Shown in pieces: positions 25,959 through 34,377 of a stretch of 64,000 nt of DNA. Made by a program: the position numbers and the translations under genes. Numbering within the stretch: the first letter of the stretch is position 1; every line of letters starts with the position of its first letter. The notes under the pieces were generated by a model. The model saw only the letters and a list, made by a program, of their open reading frames with translations. It did no database searches and had not been told where the DNA came from. This DNA comes from Microbacterium sp. cx-55 (GTDB lineage: Bacteria > Actinomycetota > Actinomycetes > Actinomycetales > Microbacteriaceae): assembly GCF_021117345.1 (NCBI RefSeq), contig NZ_CP088261.1:3162001-3226000 (forward strand). Direction: 5' to 3'.

Positions 25959-26851
25959 TTCAGGCCGGACAGAGCGAAGCCCTGCACGACGAAGCGTTGG
26001 AAGATGACGAAGACGATCAGGATCGGGACGACCATGAGCGTTGCGGCCGCCATCTGCAGAGAAGGGTTCGTGGCGATCTGCTGGTTGAGCAGCGAGACGC
26101 CGACCGACAGTGTGTAGAGCCGCTCGTCGTTGGCGAGGATGAGTGGCCAGAGGAAGCTGTTCCACCCCGCGATGAAGGTCAGTACCACCTGAACGGCCAA
26201 GATCGGGCGGGACATCGGCAGGATGATCCGCCAGAAGATCCGCAGCTCCGAGGCCCCATCGATCCGCGCCGCCTCGATCAACTCGGTGGGGATGGTGACC
26301 ATGAACTGCCGGAACAGGAACACGCTGAAGCCGGAGACGAGCGTCGGCAGCGCGATGCCGATCAGGGTGTTGGTGAGCTTGGCGCCGTTCAGGATGAGGT
26401 ACGTCGGGATCATCGTGACCTGCACGGGGATCATCATCGTGATCAGCACGAGGAAGAACAGCGGTTCGCGGCCGCGGAAGCTGAATTTCGCGAACCCGTA
26501 GCCCGCCATGGCCATCAGGATGAGGCCGATCATGCTGATGGCGACGATCGCGATCGTGTTCACGAGATAGCGACCGAAGTCGAGCTCTTGGAAGAGCTGA
26601 ACGAAGTACTCGAACGTCGGGCTCTCCGGCAGCACCGCCGGCGGGTAGGCCACGGACTCGCTCCGCGGCTTCACCGACGACGTGATCATCCAGATGAACG
26701 GGAAGGCGGTGATGAGCGCCCCGATACCGAGGATGATGCCGATGATGACCGTGGTCGCCCGGGCGGTGGATCGCCGTGCGCTCCGTGGTGCACGCGAGAG
26801 CGGAACGTCGAGGCTCGGGGCGAGCGTCTCTCGGAGGTCAGTAATCGTCAT
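25955..26851 (-). CDS. Sugar ABC transporter permease, MalG type
   Basis: A 298-residue inner-membrane permease with six predicted helices, the first around residues 34-56. The cytoplasmic EAA loop EAARIDGASELRIFWRIILP contacts the ATPase. It overlaps the MalF-type gene by 14 bases. No ATPase is encoded in the cassette; as in many actinobacterial CUT1 systems a shared MsiK-like ATPase elsewhere is expected. Confidence 0.93.
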   Translation of the reverse strand: MTITDLRETLAPSLDVPLSRAPRSARRSTARATTVIIGIILGIGALITAFPFIWMITSSVKPRSESVAYPPAVLPESPTFEYFVQLFQELDFGRYLVNTIAIVAISMIGLILMAMAGYGFAKFSFRGREPLFFLVLITMMIPVQVTMIPTYLILNGAKLTNTLIGIALPTLVSGFSVFLFRQFMVTIPTELIEAARIDGASELRIFWRIILPMSRPILAVQVVLTFIAGWNSFLWPLILANDERLYTLSVGVSLLNQQIATNPSLQMAAATLMVVPILIVFVIFQRFVVQGFALSGLK

Positions 26852-27716
26852 CGGATCTCCTGGTTCGCAGCTGGATAAGGGTGATCGCGGCGATGATCGC
26901 GAACAGGATCACGGAGCCCGCGCTGGCGTAACCGAACTGGCTGGCGGAGAAACCGGTCTGGTAGAGGAAGAGCGACACGCTCGTCGACTCCCCGAGCGGC
27001 CCGCCCTTGGTGAGCACGAAGGGCTCGTCGAAGAACTGCAGCCAGGCGATGATCGTCGTGATCGTGACGAAGAAGATCGCGAAGCGGAGGAGCGGGATGA
27101 CGACCGAGACAGCCTTACGGAATTCGCTCGCACCGTCGAGGCTCGCCGCCTCCAGATACTCCTTCGGCACGCCCTGCAGTGCGGCGAGGAAGATGATCAC
27201 GTTCAGCCCGGTGCCGCGCCAGACGGCGACGAGCACGAGCGACACCTTGACCATGACCGGGTCGCTCAGCCACTGCACCGGCGGCAGACCGACGAGCGAC
27301 AGGATGTAGTTGAACAGCCCGAATTGCGTGTTGTAGAGGTAGCCCCAGACCAGCGAGATCGCGACGATCGCGGTGATCGCCGGCACGAAGTAGAACGTCC
27401 GCAGAGCCTTGAAGAACCAGTTGCCGGAGCGGTTGAGCAGGAGCGCGATGACCAGCGAGATGATCACGACGCACGGGACCCCGATGATCGCGAAGATCCC
27501 GGTGTTGGTCAGCGCCTGCCAGAAGTCGGGATCGGCGAAGAGCTTCGTGTAGTTGTCGAGACCGATGAACTCGATCACCGACCAGTTGCCGAGCCCCGCG
27601 AGGTTCATGTCGGTGAAGCTCACGAAGAGGGCGATCAGGATCGGCAGCACGCCGAAGGCGAGCAGCAGGATCATCGTCGGGGCGATGAAGAGGTAGGGCG
27701 CGGAGCGGGCTTTCAT
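26838..27716 (-). CDS. Sugar ABC transporter permease, MalF type
   Basis: A 292-residue permease with six predicted helices, starting YLFIAPTMILLLAFGVLPIL. The EAA loop is EYLEAASLDGASEFRKAVSV. It pairs with the MalG-type permease to form the channel for the sugar bound by the lipoprotein encoded upstream. The ATG at 27716 follows a GGGAGA sequence. A strong hairpin lies between it and the binding-protein gene. Confidence 0.93.
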   Translation of the reverse strand: MKARSAPYLFIAPTMILLLAFGVLPILIALFVSFTDMNLAGLGNWSVIEFIGLDNYTKLFADPDFWQALTNTGIFAIIGVPCVVIISLVIALLLNRSGNWFFKALRTFYFVPAITAIVAISLVWGYLYNTQFGLFNYILSLVGLPPVQWLSDPVMVKVSLVLVAVWRGTGLNVIIFLAALQGVPKEYLEAASLDGASEFRKAVSVVIPLLRFAIFFVTITTIIAWLQFFDEPFVLTKGGPLGESTSVSLFLYQTGFSASQFGYASAGSVILFAIIAAITLIQLRTRRSDDDY

Positions 27717-27733
27717 GGGGTCTCCCGGAGAGG

Positions 27734-27768
27734 CGGCGGGGTGGGGCCTCGAGTGCCCCACCCCGCCG
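27734..27768 (-). terminator. Intercistronic hairpin after the sugar-binding protein gene
   Basis: Bases 27734-27747 and 27755-27768 form a 14-bp perfect GC stem with a 7-base loop, 13 bases beyond the binding-protein stop. In such operons a hairpin here usually protects or partly ends the transcript, giving more binding protein than permease. Confidence 0.8.
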
Positions 27769-27781
27769 GCAGCGTGCTCGG

Positions 27782-29032
27782 TCAGTCGATCGAGGTACCG
27801 CTGGTGGCGTCGAACAACGTCTGCAGCGCCGTCTTCGTGTCGGTTCCGGTGAGCACGATCGAGTTCAGCGCATCCAGGAGCGCCTTGCCCGTCTCCCCAT
27901 CCCAGTTCGGAACGAGGGGGAGCAGCGCCGAGTCCTTCAGCTGCTCGGCGTACACCGCGACGAGCGGGTCGGCCGTGAGCGAGGCGTCTTCGAGCGCGGC
28001 CTTGACCGTCGGCAGCTGGCTGTCGATGCCGTACCAGGTCAGCTGCGTTTCCGGCTCCGACAGGAAGTCGAGGAGCGACAGTGCGCCGTCCTTGTTGTCC
28101 GTGGAGCCCCAGACGCCGAGGTTCGAGCCTGCGAGCAGCGAGGTGTTGTCGGTGCCGGAGGGGATCGGCGACACGGTCCACTTGCCGTCGAGCTCCGGAG
28201 CGGCGGCCTCGATCGCGTTGGCGAGGTACGGACCCGACACGAGCATCGGAGTCGCCCCCGAAGTGAAGCCCTGCGTCTGATCGAAGTCGGCATTGGTGGG
28301 TACCGAGCCGTCGGCGTAGAACCCCGTATACAGGTCGACCGCGGCCTCGAACTCAGGGGTGTCGAAGTCGATCTCCCCACTGTCCGTGACGATCTGTCCG
28401 CCCTGATCCCACGTCATGATGACGGGCAGGCTCGAGTCCCACTGCGGGATGTAGTAGCCGTACTGTCCGTCTCCCCGGCCCGCGAGAGTCATTGCATCCG
28501 TCCGCAGCGCCTCCCACGTGGCGGGCGGCTCGGTGATGCCGTTCTCGGCGAGGACGTCGGTGCGCGAGTACAGCACGCGGGTGTCGCTGACCCACGGAAC
28601 GCTGACGACGTCGCCTGCGACCGCGGTCGCGTCTCCGGCGACTCCGTCGAGGAAGTTGTCCGATGCCAGGTTCGGGTAGTCCGCCAGAGCGGATTCGTCG
28701 AGGGTGAGGAGCGCCCCCGACTCTGCGAACGTGCGCAGTTTCGAGACGCCGATCTGAATGATGTCGGGGCCGTTGCCCGAGGCGACGGCGGTGGTGAACT
28801 TCTGATCGACCGCATCCCATGGGATGGCGACGGTGTCCACGGTGATGCCGCTCTTCTCCGCGAAGGGGGCAACGAGTTCGTCGAAGTGAGCGGAGCTGTC
28901 GCCCATCACCCAGACGGTCAGCTCCTTCGAATCGGAGGATGCGCCGGAGCCTCCTCCTCCGGCGCATCCGGCGAGCGCGATGATGCTGACGACCGCGACG
29001 GGTGCGGCGACGGCGAGACGTGATCTCTTCAT
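27782..29032 (-). CDS. Sugar ABC transporter substrate-binding lipoprotein
   Basis: A 416-residue CUT1 receptor. It has a signal peptide ending in the lipobox LAGC followed by a Gly-rich linker, LTVWVMGDSSAHFDELVAPF at the mature start, and MTWDQGGQIVTDSGE in the hinge region. It probably binds beta-glucan oligosaccharides released by the secreted GH5. AAAGGA precedes the ATG. Position three in the operon, between the GH1 gene and the permeases. Confidence 0.92.
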   Translation of the reverse strand: MKRSRLAVAAPVAVVSIIALAGCAGGGGSGASSDSKELTVWVMGDSSAHFDELVAPFAEKSGITVDTVAIPWDAVDQKFTTAVASGNGPDIIQIGVSKLRTFAESGALLTLDESALADYPNLASDNFLDGVAGDATAVAGDVVSVPWVSDTRVLYSRTDVLAENGITEPPATWEALRTDAMTLAGRGDGQYGYYIPQWDSSLPVIMTWDQGGQIVTDSGEIDFDTPEFEAAVDLYTGFYADGSVPTNADFDQTQGFTSGATPMLVSGPYLANAIEAAAPELDGKWTVSPIPSGTDNTSLLAGSNLGVWGSTDNKDGALSLLDFLSEPETQLTWYGIDSQLPTVKAALEDASLTADPLVAVYAEQLKDSALLPLVPNWDGETGKALLDALNSIVLTGTDTKTALQTLFDATSGTSID

Positions 29033-29059
29033 TGAGGATCCTTTCGGGATTGGTGCAGG

Positions 29060-30454
29060 TTACCGTCGGGCGACGGCGGGGATGGGTCGGGTCTGAGAAG
29101 CGTGGGCGGCGATCAGGTCGCGGTACCAGTGGGCGCTCAGCTTCGGGATGCGTTCCTGCGTGCGGTAGTCGACGTAGACGATGCCGAATCGCTTGCTGTA
29201 ACCCTCGGCCCACTCGAAATTGTCGAGGAACGACCACACGAAATACCCGCGGAGATCGACCCCGTCGGCAATCGCGTCGGCTGCAGCGGCGAAGTATCCG
29301 TCGAGGTAGCTGACGCGTTCCGTGTCGACGATCTCCCCGCCGGGGTCGACGTAGTCGTGGAAGCTCGCGCCGCTCTCGGTGACGTACACGGGCAGGTTCG
29401 TCCACTCCTCGGAGACTCGTGCGAGCACCGAGCGCAGCGCATCCGGCGTCACGGACCACCCGAAGGATGTGGTCGACGGCTCGGCGGGTACCTCCCGCAC
29501 ACCGAACGGCATGGCGTCGTCGGCGGAGGCGATCACCCGTTGATAGTGATTGACTCCCGCGAAGTCGACCGGTGCCGAGATGATGGCGAGGTCACCGTCG
29601 TGGATGGCTTCGGAGAGCCCGAGCGGGTCGAGGGCCTCGTGGACGGTCCGGCTGTACTCTCCGCGGTAGACCGGGTCCATGAAGACCCGGTTGGAGACCG
29701 CGTCGAGCCGCACGGCGGCGGCGCGGTCCCGATCTCCGTCGGTGGCCGCAACGATGTCGGTGAGGATGTCGGTCACGCCGACGCGTGCCGCGGGGGCGAC
29801 CTCCCGGATCGCGGCGACGGCCAGCCCGTGCGCCAGATTCAAGTGGTGAGCGGCCGCGACGGCCGCGCGCAGATCCTTCCGCCCCGGTGCATGCGCGCCG
29901 TAGCCGTAGCCGAGGAACGACGAGCACCACGGCTCATTGAGCGTGATCCAGTGGGATGCCAGGTCGCTCAGCTGCGTCAGGACGGCGCGGGCGTAGTCCG
30001 CGAACAGATACGCGACCTTGCGGGATGTCCACCCGCCCTCGCGTTCCAAGGGGTCGGGAAGATCCCAGTGATAGAGGGTGACGTACGCGCCGATCCCCCG
30101 CGAGCGCAGCCCCTCGAGGATCTGACGGTAGAACGCGACGGCTTCGGGGTTCAATGCGCCTCGCCCGTCGGGCTGCAGACGAGACCACGAGACCGACAGA
30201 CGGTAGCTGGTGACGCCCAGGGAGGCGAGAAGGTCGAGGTCGGACTCCCACCGGTGATAGTGGTCGCACGCGATGTCTCCGGTGTCGCCGTGGAGAGTGA
30301 GCCCCGGTGTCCGGGCGAAGGTGTCCCAGATGCTCGGCCCGCGCCCACCCTCGGTCGCGGCGCCCTCGATCTGGTAGGCGGCGGTCGCGACGCCCCATGC
30401 GAAGTCTGCCGGGAAGGCGGCGAGATCCACCGTGATGTGCGGAGTGGTGTGCAC
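29060..30454 (-). CDS. GH1 beta-glucosidase
   Basis: A 464-residue GH1 enzyme. The start motif is FAWGVATAAYQIEGA. The acid/base Glu174 is in LNEPW and the nucleophile Glu360 is in YVTESGASF (variant of TENG). The aglycone-site segment is DNFEWAEGYSKRFGIVYVDY. No signal peptide, so it hydrolyses imported cellobiose or other beta-glucosides to glucose in the cytoplasm. The GTG at 30454 has AAGGAG at good spacing, which rules out the longer upstream reading frame. Located between the secreted GH5 and the binding protein. Confidence 0.95.
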   Translation of the reverse strand: MHTTPHITVDLAAFPADFAWGVATAAYQIEGAATEGGRGPSIWDTFARTPGLTLHGDTGDIACDHYHRWESDLDLLASLGVTSYRLSVSWSRLQPDGRGALNPEAVAFYRQILEGLRSRGIGAYVTLYHWDLPDPLEREGGWTSRKVAYLFADYARAVLTQLSDLASHWITLNEPWCSSFLGYGYGAHAPGRKDLRAAVAAAHHLNLAHGLAVAAIREVAPAARVGVTDILTDIVAATDGDRDRAAAVRLDAVSNRVFMDPVYRGEYSRTVHEALDPLGLSEAIHDGDLAIISAPVDFAGVNHYQRVIASADDAMPFGVREVPAEPSTTSFGWSVTPDALRSVLARVSEEWTNLPVYVTESGASFHDYVDPGGEIVDTERVSYLDGYFAAAADAIADGVDLRGYFVWSFLDNFEWAEGYSKRFGIVYVDYRTQERIPKLSAHWYRDLIAAHASQTRPIPAVARR

Positions 30455-30498
30455 GTTGGTTGCTCCTTGAGTTCGGCTGGCGAAAGGGCTGGCGCCGG

Positions 30499-30540
30499 CG
30501 GCCGGGAGGGACTGCCCTTGCGGGGTACCGCTCCCGGCCG
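30499..30540 (-). terminator. Hairpin between the secreted GH5 and GH1 genes
   Basis: CGGCCGGGAG (30499-30508) and CTCCCGGCCG (30531-30540) form a 10-bp perfect stem just beyond the GH5 stop, with a loop that can itself pair. It may partly terminate, or adjust expression along the operon. Confidence 0.5.
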
Positions 30541-30546
30541 AGGCGA

Positions 30547-33384
30547 TCAGTACGACGAGTAGACGCTGACCTCGTCGATGGTCCACCACTGCGGGGCGGC
30601 ACCCGTTTGGGTGATCCGGATGTAGCGGGCTGTCGTCGGCGAGATCGAGATGGGGCGTTTCCAGCCGTAAGCGATGCCGGTCGCCGCCATCGACCACGTC
30701 GTGCCGTCGGTGGATGTCTCGACCGTGAATCCGCGCGGATAGTCCCAGGTCGACCCCGATGGAGTCTGCACCGTCACCATCGCCACGGTCCGGTTCGCTC
30801 CCATGTCGATCCGGTACCACTCACCGCCTGCCATGGCCGCTCCGCTGCTCCACGCGCCCGACCCGACACCGTCGATCCCGCCGGCCGTCGAGGTTCCCGG
30901 AGCCGTCGACGACGCTGTCGCCGTCCACCCGCTGTGGCTCACCGCGGTCGGCGCGAACGAGGTGGCGCCGGCGGCATACTTGGTGAGAGTCGCGACGAAC
31001 CGATCGTTCTTGGTGAAGTTCGCGGTCCCGAACTGGCTCACTTTGGAGATGAATGTCGCCGCGTTGTCGGAGTTGATGATCGGCACCGGTCGAGGGTTGT
31101 TGTAATACATCCCCCAGTACGCGAATCCGTCGTTCGCCGACCCCTTCACCTTGTAGGTCCAGGCAGACCAGGACACGTGGGAGGCGTTCAGCCCCGCCAT
31201 GAATCGCGACCACACATCGTCGTTGTAGTAGAGCGAGTACTCGCCGTACAGGATCGGGATCCCGGGGTCGGCGAGCTTTGCGGGAAGTCCGGCCAGCTCG
31301 TTCGTCACGAGCTGGTTCTGCGCCGTCCAGTCCTTCGAGTTCGGCATGTCGTAGGGGTGGTACTCGTAGACGACGTTCGTCCAGCCGTAGGTCGACGGCG
31401 CCGCGATCGCGCCCAGGCCGAAGAAGGCACCGAGGAAGATCGTGTGGTCGGGGTCGATCGCCCGCACGGCGTCGTAGAGGCGGTCGTAGTAGTCGCTCTT
31501 CTGCGCGACGTCGTCCGCATCCTCGCCGTAGTCGATGAGCGGTTCGTTGATCAGGTCGTACCCGGCGACGCCCGGGTTGCCCTCGTACCGGGTGGCGATG
31601 GCCTCCCAGATGTCCTCGGTCCAGTTCTGGTAGGTGGCGCTGCCCCAGAACCCGTTCGGGTTCGGACCGATGCGGCCGCAGCTGCCCCAGGGGCATCCGC
31701 CTCCGGGTACGGTGTGCAGGTCGACGAGGACGTACATGCCCCGCGCCGAGGCTTCGCTGATGATCCAGTCGATCTTCTCCCAAGGGTCGGCTTTCCAGCT
31801 GCCGTCCACGTTCAGGAATGTGTTCCATCCGATCGGTACCCGGATGAAGTTCATCCCGGTTGCGGCGATGTTGTCCAGGTCGGCGGCGGTCAGCCATGTG
31901 TCCTGGTGCGCGTCGATCACGGACTGCGCCCCCGATGCTCCGAACCGCGATGTGAGCGTCGTGTTGAGGGAGTAATCGTCGTTGTAGAGGCCGGCCGTCA
32001 ACTCGCCGATCGACCACCACTGCGCTGCGGTGCCCGTCTGCACGAGCCGGAAGTACCGCGCCGACTGAGCCGGGAAGTGGATCGTCGTCGCCTTCCTCGT
32101 GCCGGCGCCGGTAGCGACGGTCGTCCAGGCCGTGCCATTCTTCGAGAGCTGCAGGCTGTATCCGCGCGGGTAGTCCTGCTCGTCAGTCGAGTTCTTAGCG
32201 GTGTCCGTCGTCACGTTGTTGAGAGTGATCAGCGCGCCCATGTCGACCGTAAGGGTCTGGCCGTTGGCCTGCGCAGCTCCCGTCGTCCACCGGCTCGAGA
32301 CAGAATTGTCGATGATGTTCGCCGGGCCGGATCCTGTCGTTGCAGTCACGGCCCATCCGCCGCGGTCGAGGTTGCCGCCGGAGGTGATCGCGATCTCCGC
32401 AATCGACCACCACTGCGAAGACGTGCCGTTGGAGGCTATCCGCAGGTACCGCCCGCCCTTGGCGCCCTGGAAGTCCGCCTGGATGACCCGGTTCGTGCCG
32501 TAGCCGCTGGCGACGTGTGTGAAGTTGGCGTTGTCGTAGGAGGTGTAAACATCCCACACGCGGGGGTAGTCGCCCGCAGTCGCTGCACCCGAGTCGAACA
32601 GGACTTTGTCCATGTCTACGTTCCGGCCGAGATCGATGGTGTAGCTCTGGCCGGGGACCTGGGGCACTCCGCTCTGCCACACCGTGCCGATGTTGCCGTC
32701 GATAGCACTGCCCGGACTCGTGCCGGGGGCAGAGCTCGACGCCGTCGCCGTATGCGTCCCGTTGAACAGCACAGGATCGTTGAACAGGTTGATCTCCCCG
32801 ACCGACCAGAGCGCCGCCGCTGTACCGGTCTGAGACACCCGTACGTAACGCGCCACCTGCGGGGTGAACTGCGCCGTGGTCACACCGTCAGTTCCGGGCC
32901 GTGTCGCCACGCTCTTCCAGGTGACGCCATCCGACGACGTCTCGACATTGAGCGAGCGCGGATATTGGCCGGCGTTGTTGCTGTTGTCGATCGACAGTCG
33001 GTTGAAGAGGGTAGCCGCGGAGAGGTCGAGACGGATCCACTCGGAACCGGCCTGATTGGCACCCGTTGTCCATCGCGTCGCGGCTGACCCGTCCACGGCG
33101 TTAGCGGGACTGCCTCCAGAGCCGGTCAGCGTCCAGCCGCTTCGGTCGACAGCAAACTCTCCCAGCGGTGACATCCAGTCTTCCTGGGTGAGCCAGCCAC
33201 CGACGTTGGTGCCACGGAGATTCACGGTGGCGCCCGTGCCGGACTCGGTCTTTAGTACGTTTCCGCTCGCTTTGATGAAATCGGCGCCGGTCAGCGCCGC
33301 CGCGTGCGCGGGCGCCGGAGCAGCGATAACGGGCGAGAGCATTGCCGCCAGCGCGACCACCGCCACAACCATCGTCTTCTTCAT
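30547..33384 (-). CDS. Secreted GH5 glycanase with four F5/8-type C (CBM32-like) domains, three inserted in the catalytic domain
   Basis: A 945-residue extracellular hydrolase with a Sec signal peptide (cleavage after AHA near residue 28). The GH5 domain begins at LRGTNVGGWLTQEDWMSP (ends near residue 72). It is interrupted by three discoidin-like domains (about 79-202, 203-337 and 339-464) and resumes at NDDYSLNTTLTSRF. The acid/base is Glu614 (INEPL) and the nucleophile Glu715 (YGEYSLYY). A fourth such domain ends the protein (about 808-945). The start resembles GH5_9 exo-beta-1,3-glucanases, so a beta-glucan substrate is likely. AAGGAGG precedes the ATG. First gene of the cassette. Confidence 0.9.
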   Translation of the reverse strand: MKKTMVVAVVALAAMLSPVIAAPAPAHAAALTGADFIKASGNVLKTESGTGATVNLRGTNVGGWLTQEDWMSPLGEFAVDRSGWTLTGSGGSPANAVDGSAATRWTTGANQAGSEWIRLDLSAATLFNRLSIDNSNNAGQYPRSLNVETSSDGVTWKSVATRPGTDGVTTAQFTPQVARYVRVSQTGTAAALWSVGEINLFNDPVLFNGTHTATASSSAPGTSPGSAIDGNIGTVWQSGVPQVPGQSYTIDLGRNVDMDKVLFDSGAATAGDYPRVWDVYTSYDNANFTHVASGYGTNRVIQADFQGAKGGRYLRIASNGTSSQWWSIAEIAITSGGNLDRGGWAVTATTGSGPANIIDNSVSSRWTTGAAQANGQTLTVDMGALITLNNVTTDTAKNSTDEQDYPRGYSLQLSKNGTAWTTVATGAGTRKATTIHFPAQSARYFRLVQTGTAAQWWSIGELTAGLYNDDYSLNTTLTSRFGASGAQSVIDAHQDTWLTAADLDNIAATGMNFIRVPIGWNTFLNVDGSWKADPWEKIDWIISEASARGMYVLVDLHTVPGGGCPWGSCGRIGPNPNGFWGSATYQNWTEDIWEAIATRYEGNPGVAGYDLINEPLIDYGEDADDVAQKSDYYDRLYDAVRAIDPDHTIFLGAFFGLGAIAAPSTYGWTNVVYEYHPYDMPNSKDWTAQNQLVTNELAGLPAKLADPGIPILYGEYSLYYNDDVWSRFMAGLNASHVSWSAWTYKVKGSANDGFAYWGMYYNNPRPVPIINSDNAATFISKVSQFGTANFTKNDRFVATLTKYAAGATSFAPTAVSHSGWTATASSTAPGTSTAGGIDGVGSGAWSSGAAMAGGEWYRIDMGANRTVAMVTVQTPSGSTWDYPRGFTVETSTDGTTWSMAATGIAYGWKRPISISPTTARYIRITQTGAAPQWWTIDEVSVYSSY

Positions 33385-33461
33385 GATCCTCCTTGATCAC
33401 CTGTCGATCGGGAGCCGAACAGTGCCCGTGAACACATCGTGGCGTAGCACTCGCAACTTTG

Positions 33462-33488
33462 TCTATAGCTTGCAATAAGTAATAGCAA
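33462..33488 (-). promoter_or_regulatory. Candidate promoter of the glucan cassette
   Basis: The 211 bases upstream of the first cassette gene include an AT-rich stretch unlike its surroundings. On the minus strand TATAGA (33467-33462) could be a -10 element, with TTGCTA or TTTTGC 15-17 bases upstream. The inverted half-sites GCAA/TTGC around it could hold the ROK operator. This is inference from position and composition. Confidence 0.4.
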
Positions 33489-33595
33489 AAGTAATCCGCC
33501 ACCAACCGCCAACGACGAGAAAGAGCGCGCCGCCGCGCACGCTGGGCGCCGCGATCGCCGCTGAAGACACGTCGCGCACATCCGGTCCCTGATCC

Positions 33596-33670
33596 CGGCG
33601 GCCGCATCCGGGGCCTGACGCTCAGGCGGGAAGGATCACCCGCACCTGCTCGGTGATCTGCGCGATGATC
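33596..33670. repeat. 75-bp direct repeat, right copy
   Basis: Identical to 23135-23209. Here the TetR 3' end belongs to an intact gene, while the 23 bases of hydrolase 3' end (33596-33618) are a remnant. The two copies are 10,461 bases apart and enclose the whole seven-gene cassette. Confidence 0.97.
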
Positions 33671-34224
33671 TCCTCCACGGAGCGGTCGACGTTGATCGTG
33701 GCCGCCACCGTGACGAACATGACCGCGGAGACGACGTGCGCGAACGTGCGTGCGGACTCCGCGGTCATGTTCGTGTGCCGCGAGAGCACCTCGGCGACGA
33801 CTTCTTCGGTCTGGAGCGTGAGGTTCAGTGCGTCGCGGTGGTTCGGCTCTTCCGGGTCGCCGAACACGACCTCGCGAAGGTAGGTGCGGCCGTTGTCGAC
33901 CTGCTTGCGCGCGCACTCGACGACGGGCCGGACGGTCGCGATGACTCCCTCGAGGGCGCCGGTCGCCTTCTCTGCCTGTGCACGACCCTCCGCGAGAGCC
34001 GCTTCGTAGAGCGAATTCTGCACGAGCAGCAGAAGTTCGGCCTTCGTCTTCGCGTAGAGGAAGAGGGTGCCGGTGCCGATGTCGGCGCGATCGGCGACCT
34101 GCTGCGTCGTGACCTCGTCGACGCCACGCTCCTCGAAGAGCTCGCCGGCGGCTGCCATGATCCGCTCGAGCTTGTCGAGCTTGTTGCGCTCGCGCCGTCC
34201 GAGCGGGCGACTGTCGACTGTCAT
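33622..34224 (-). CDS. TetR family transcriptional regulator
   Basis: A 200-residue regulator with a complete helix-turn-helix (LFEERGVDEVTTQQVADRAD, then GTLFLYAKTKAELLLLV). It diverges from an ene-reductase gene across 153 bases that contain a 30-base palindrome, its probable operator. It most likely represses itself and the ene-reductase/SDR pair, relieved by an electrophile or quinone. Its last 49 bases are in the right copy of the 75-bp repeat; the gene is complete. Confidence 0.9.
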   Translation of the reverse strand: MTVDSRPLGRRERNKLDKLERIMAAAGELFEERGVDEVTTQQVADRADIGTGTLFLYAKTKAELLLLVQNSLYEAALAEGRAQAEKATGALEGVIATVRPVVECARKQVDNGRTYLREVVFGDPEEPNHRDALNLTLQTEEVVAEVLSRHTNMTAESARTFAHVVSAVMFVTVAATINVDRSVEEIIAQITEQVRVILPA

Positions 34225-34247
34225 TCGTGGTCCTTCGGGAAGAAAAC

Positions 34248-34277
34248 GTGATTAGGCTCAGTTACGAGCTTAGTCAC
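34248..34277. promoter_or_regulatory. Palindromic operator between the TetR and ene-reductase genes
   Basis: The half-sites GTGATTAGGCTC (34248-34259) and GAGCTTAGTCAC (34266-34277) are inverted with 10 of 12 matches around six bases. Size, symmetry and central position in the divergent gap fit a TetR-family operator. Not tested against other sites in the genome. Confidence 0.7.
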
Positions 34278-34377
34278 TGTCGCGCGGGCTCGGATCGTGG
34301 ACCTCCACATCCTCCCACGCGACCAACGAGCCCCGCTCGGGCGGCGACTCGGCTCATCCACACAGGTAAGGAACCCC

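Noticed and set aside
26682..28280. Plus-strand open frame opposite the sugar permeases and binding protein
   Set aside because: Charge-rich repetitive product arising from antisense reading of membrane-protein codons.
30460..33087. 875-codon plus-strand open frame opposite the secreted GH5
   Set aside because: Antisense shadow of a gene with signal peptide, catalytic motifs and an AAGGAGG ribosome site.
23210..33595. Glucan cassette as a transposon or integrative element
   Set aside because: No transposase, integrase, tRNA target or matching terminal inverted repeats were seen; only the 75-bp host-derived duplication marks the ends.
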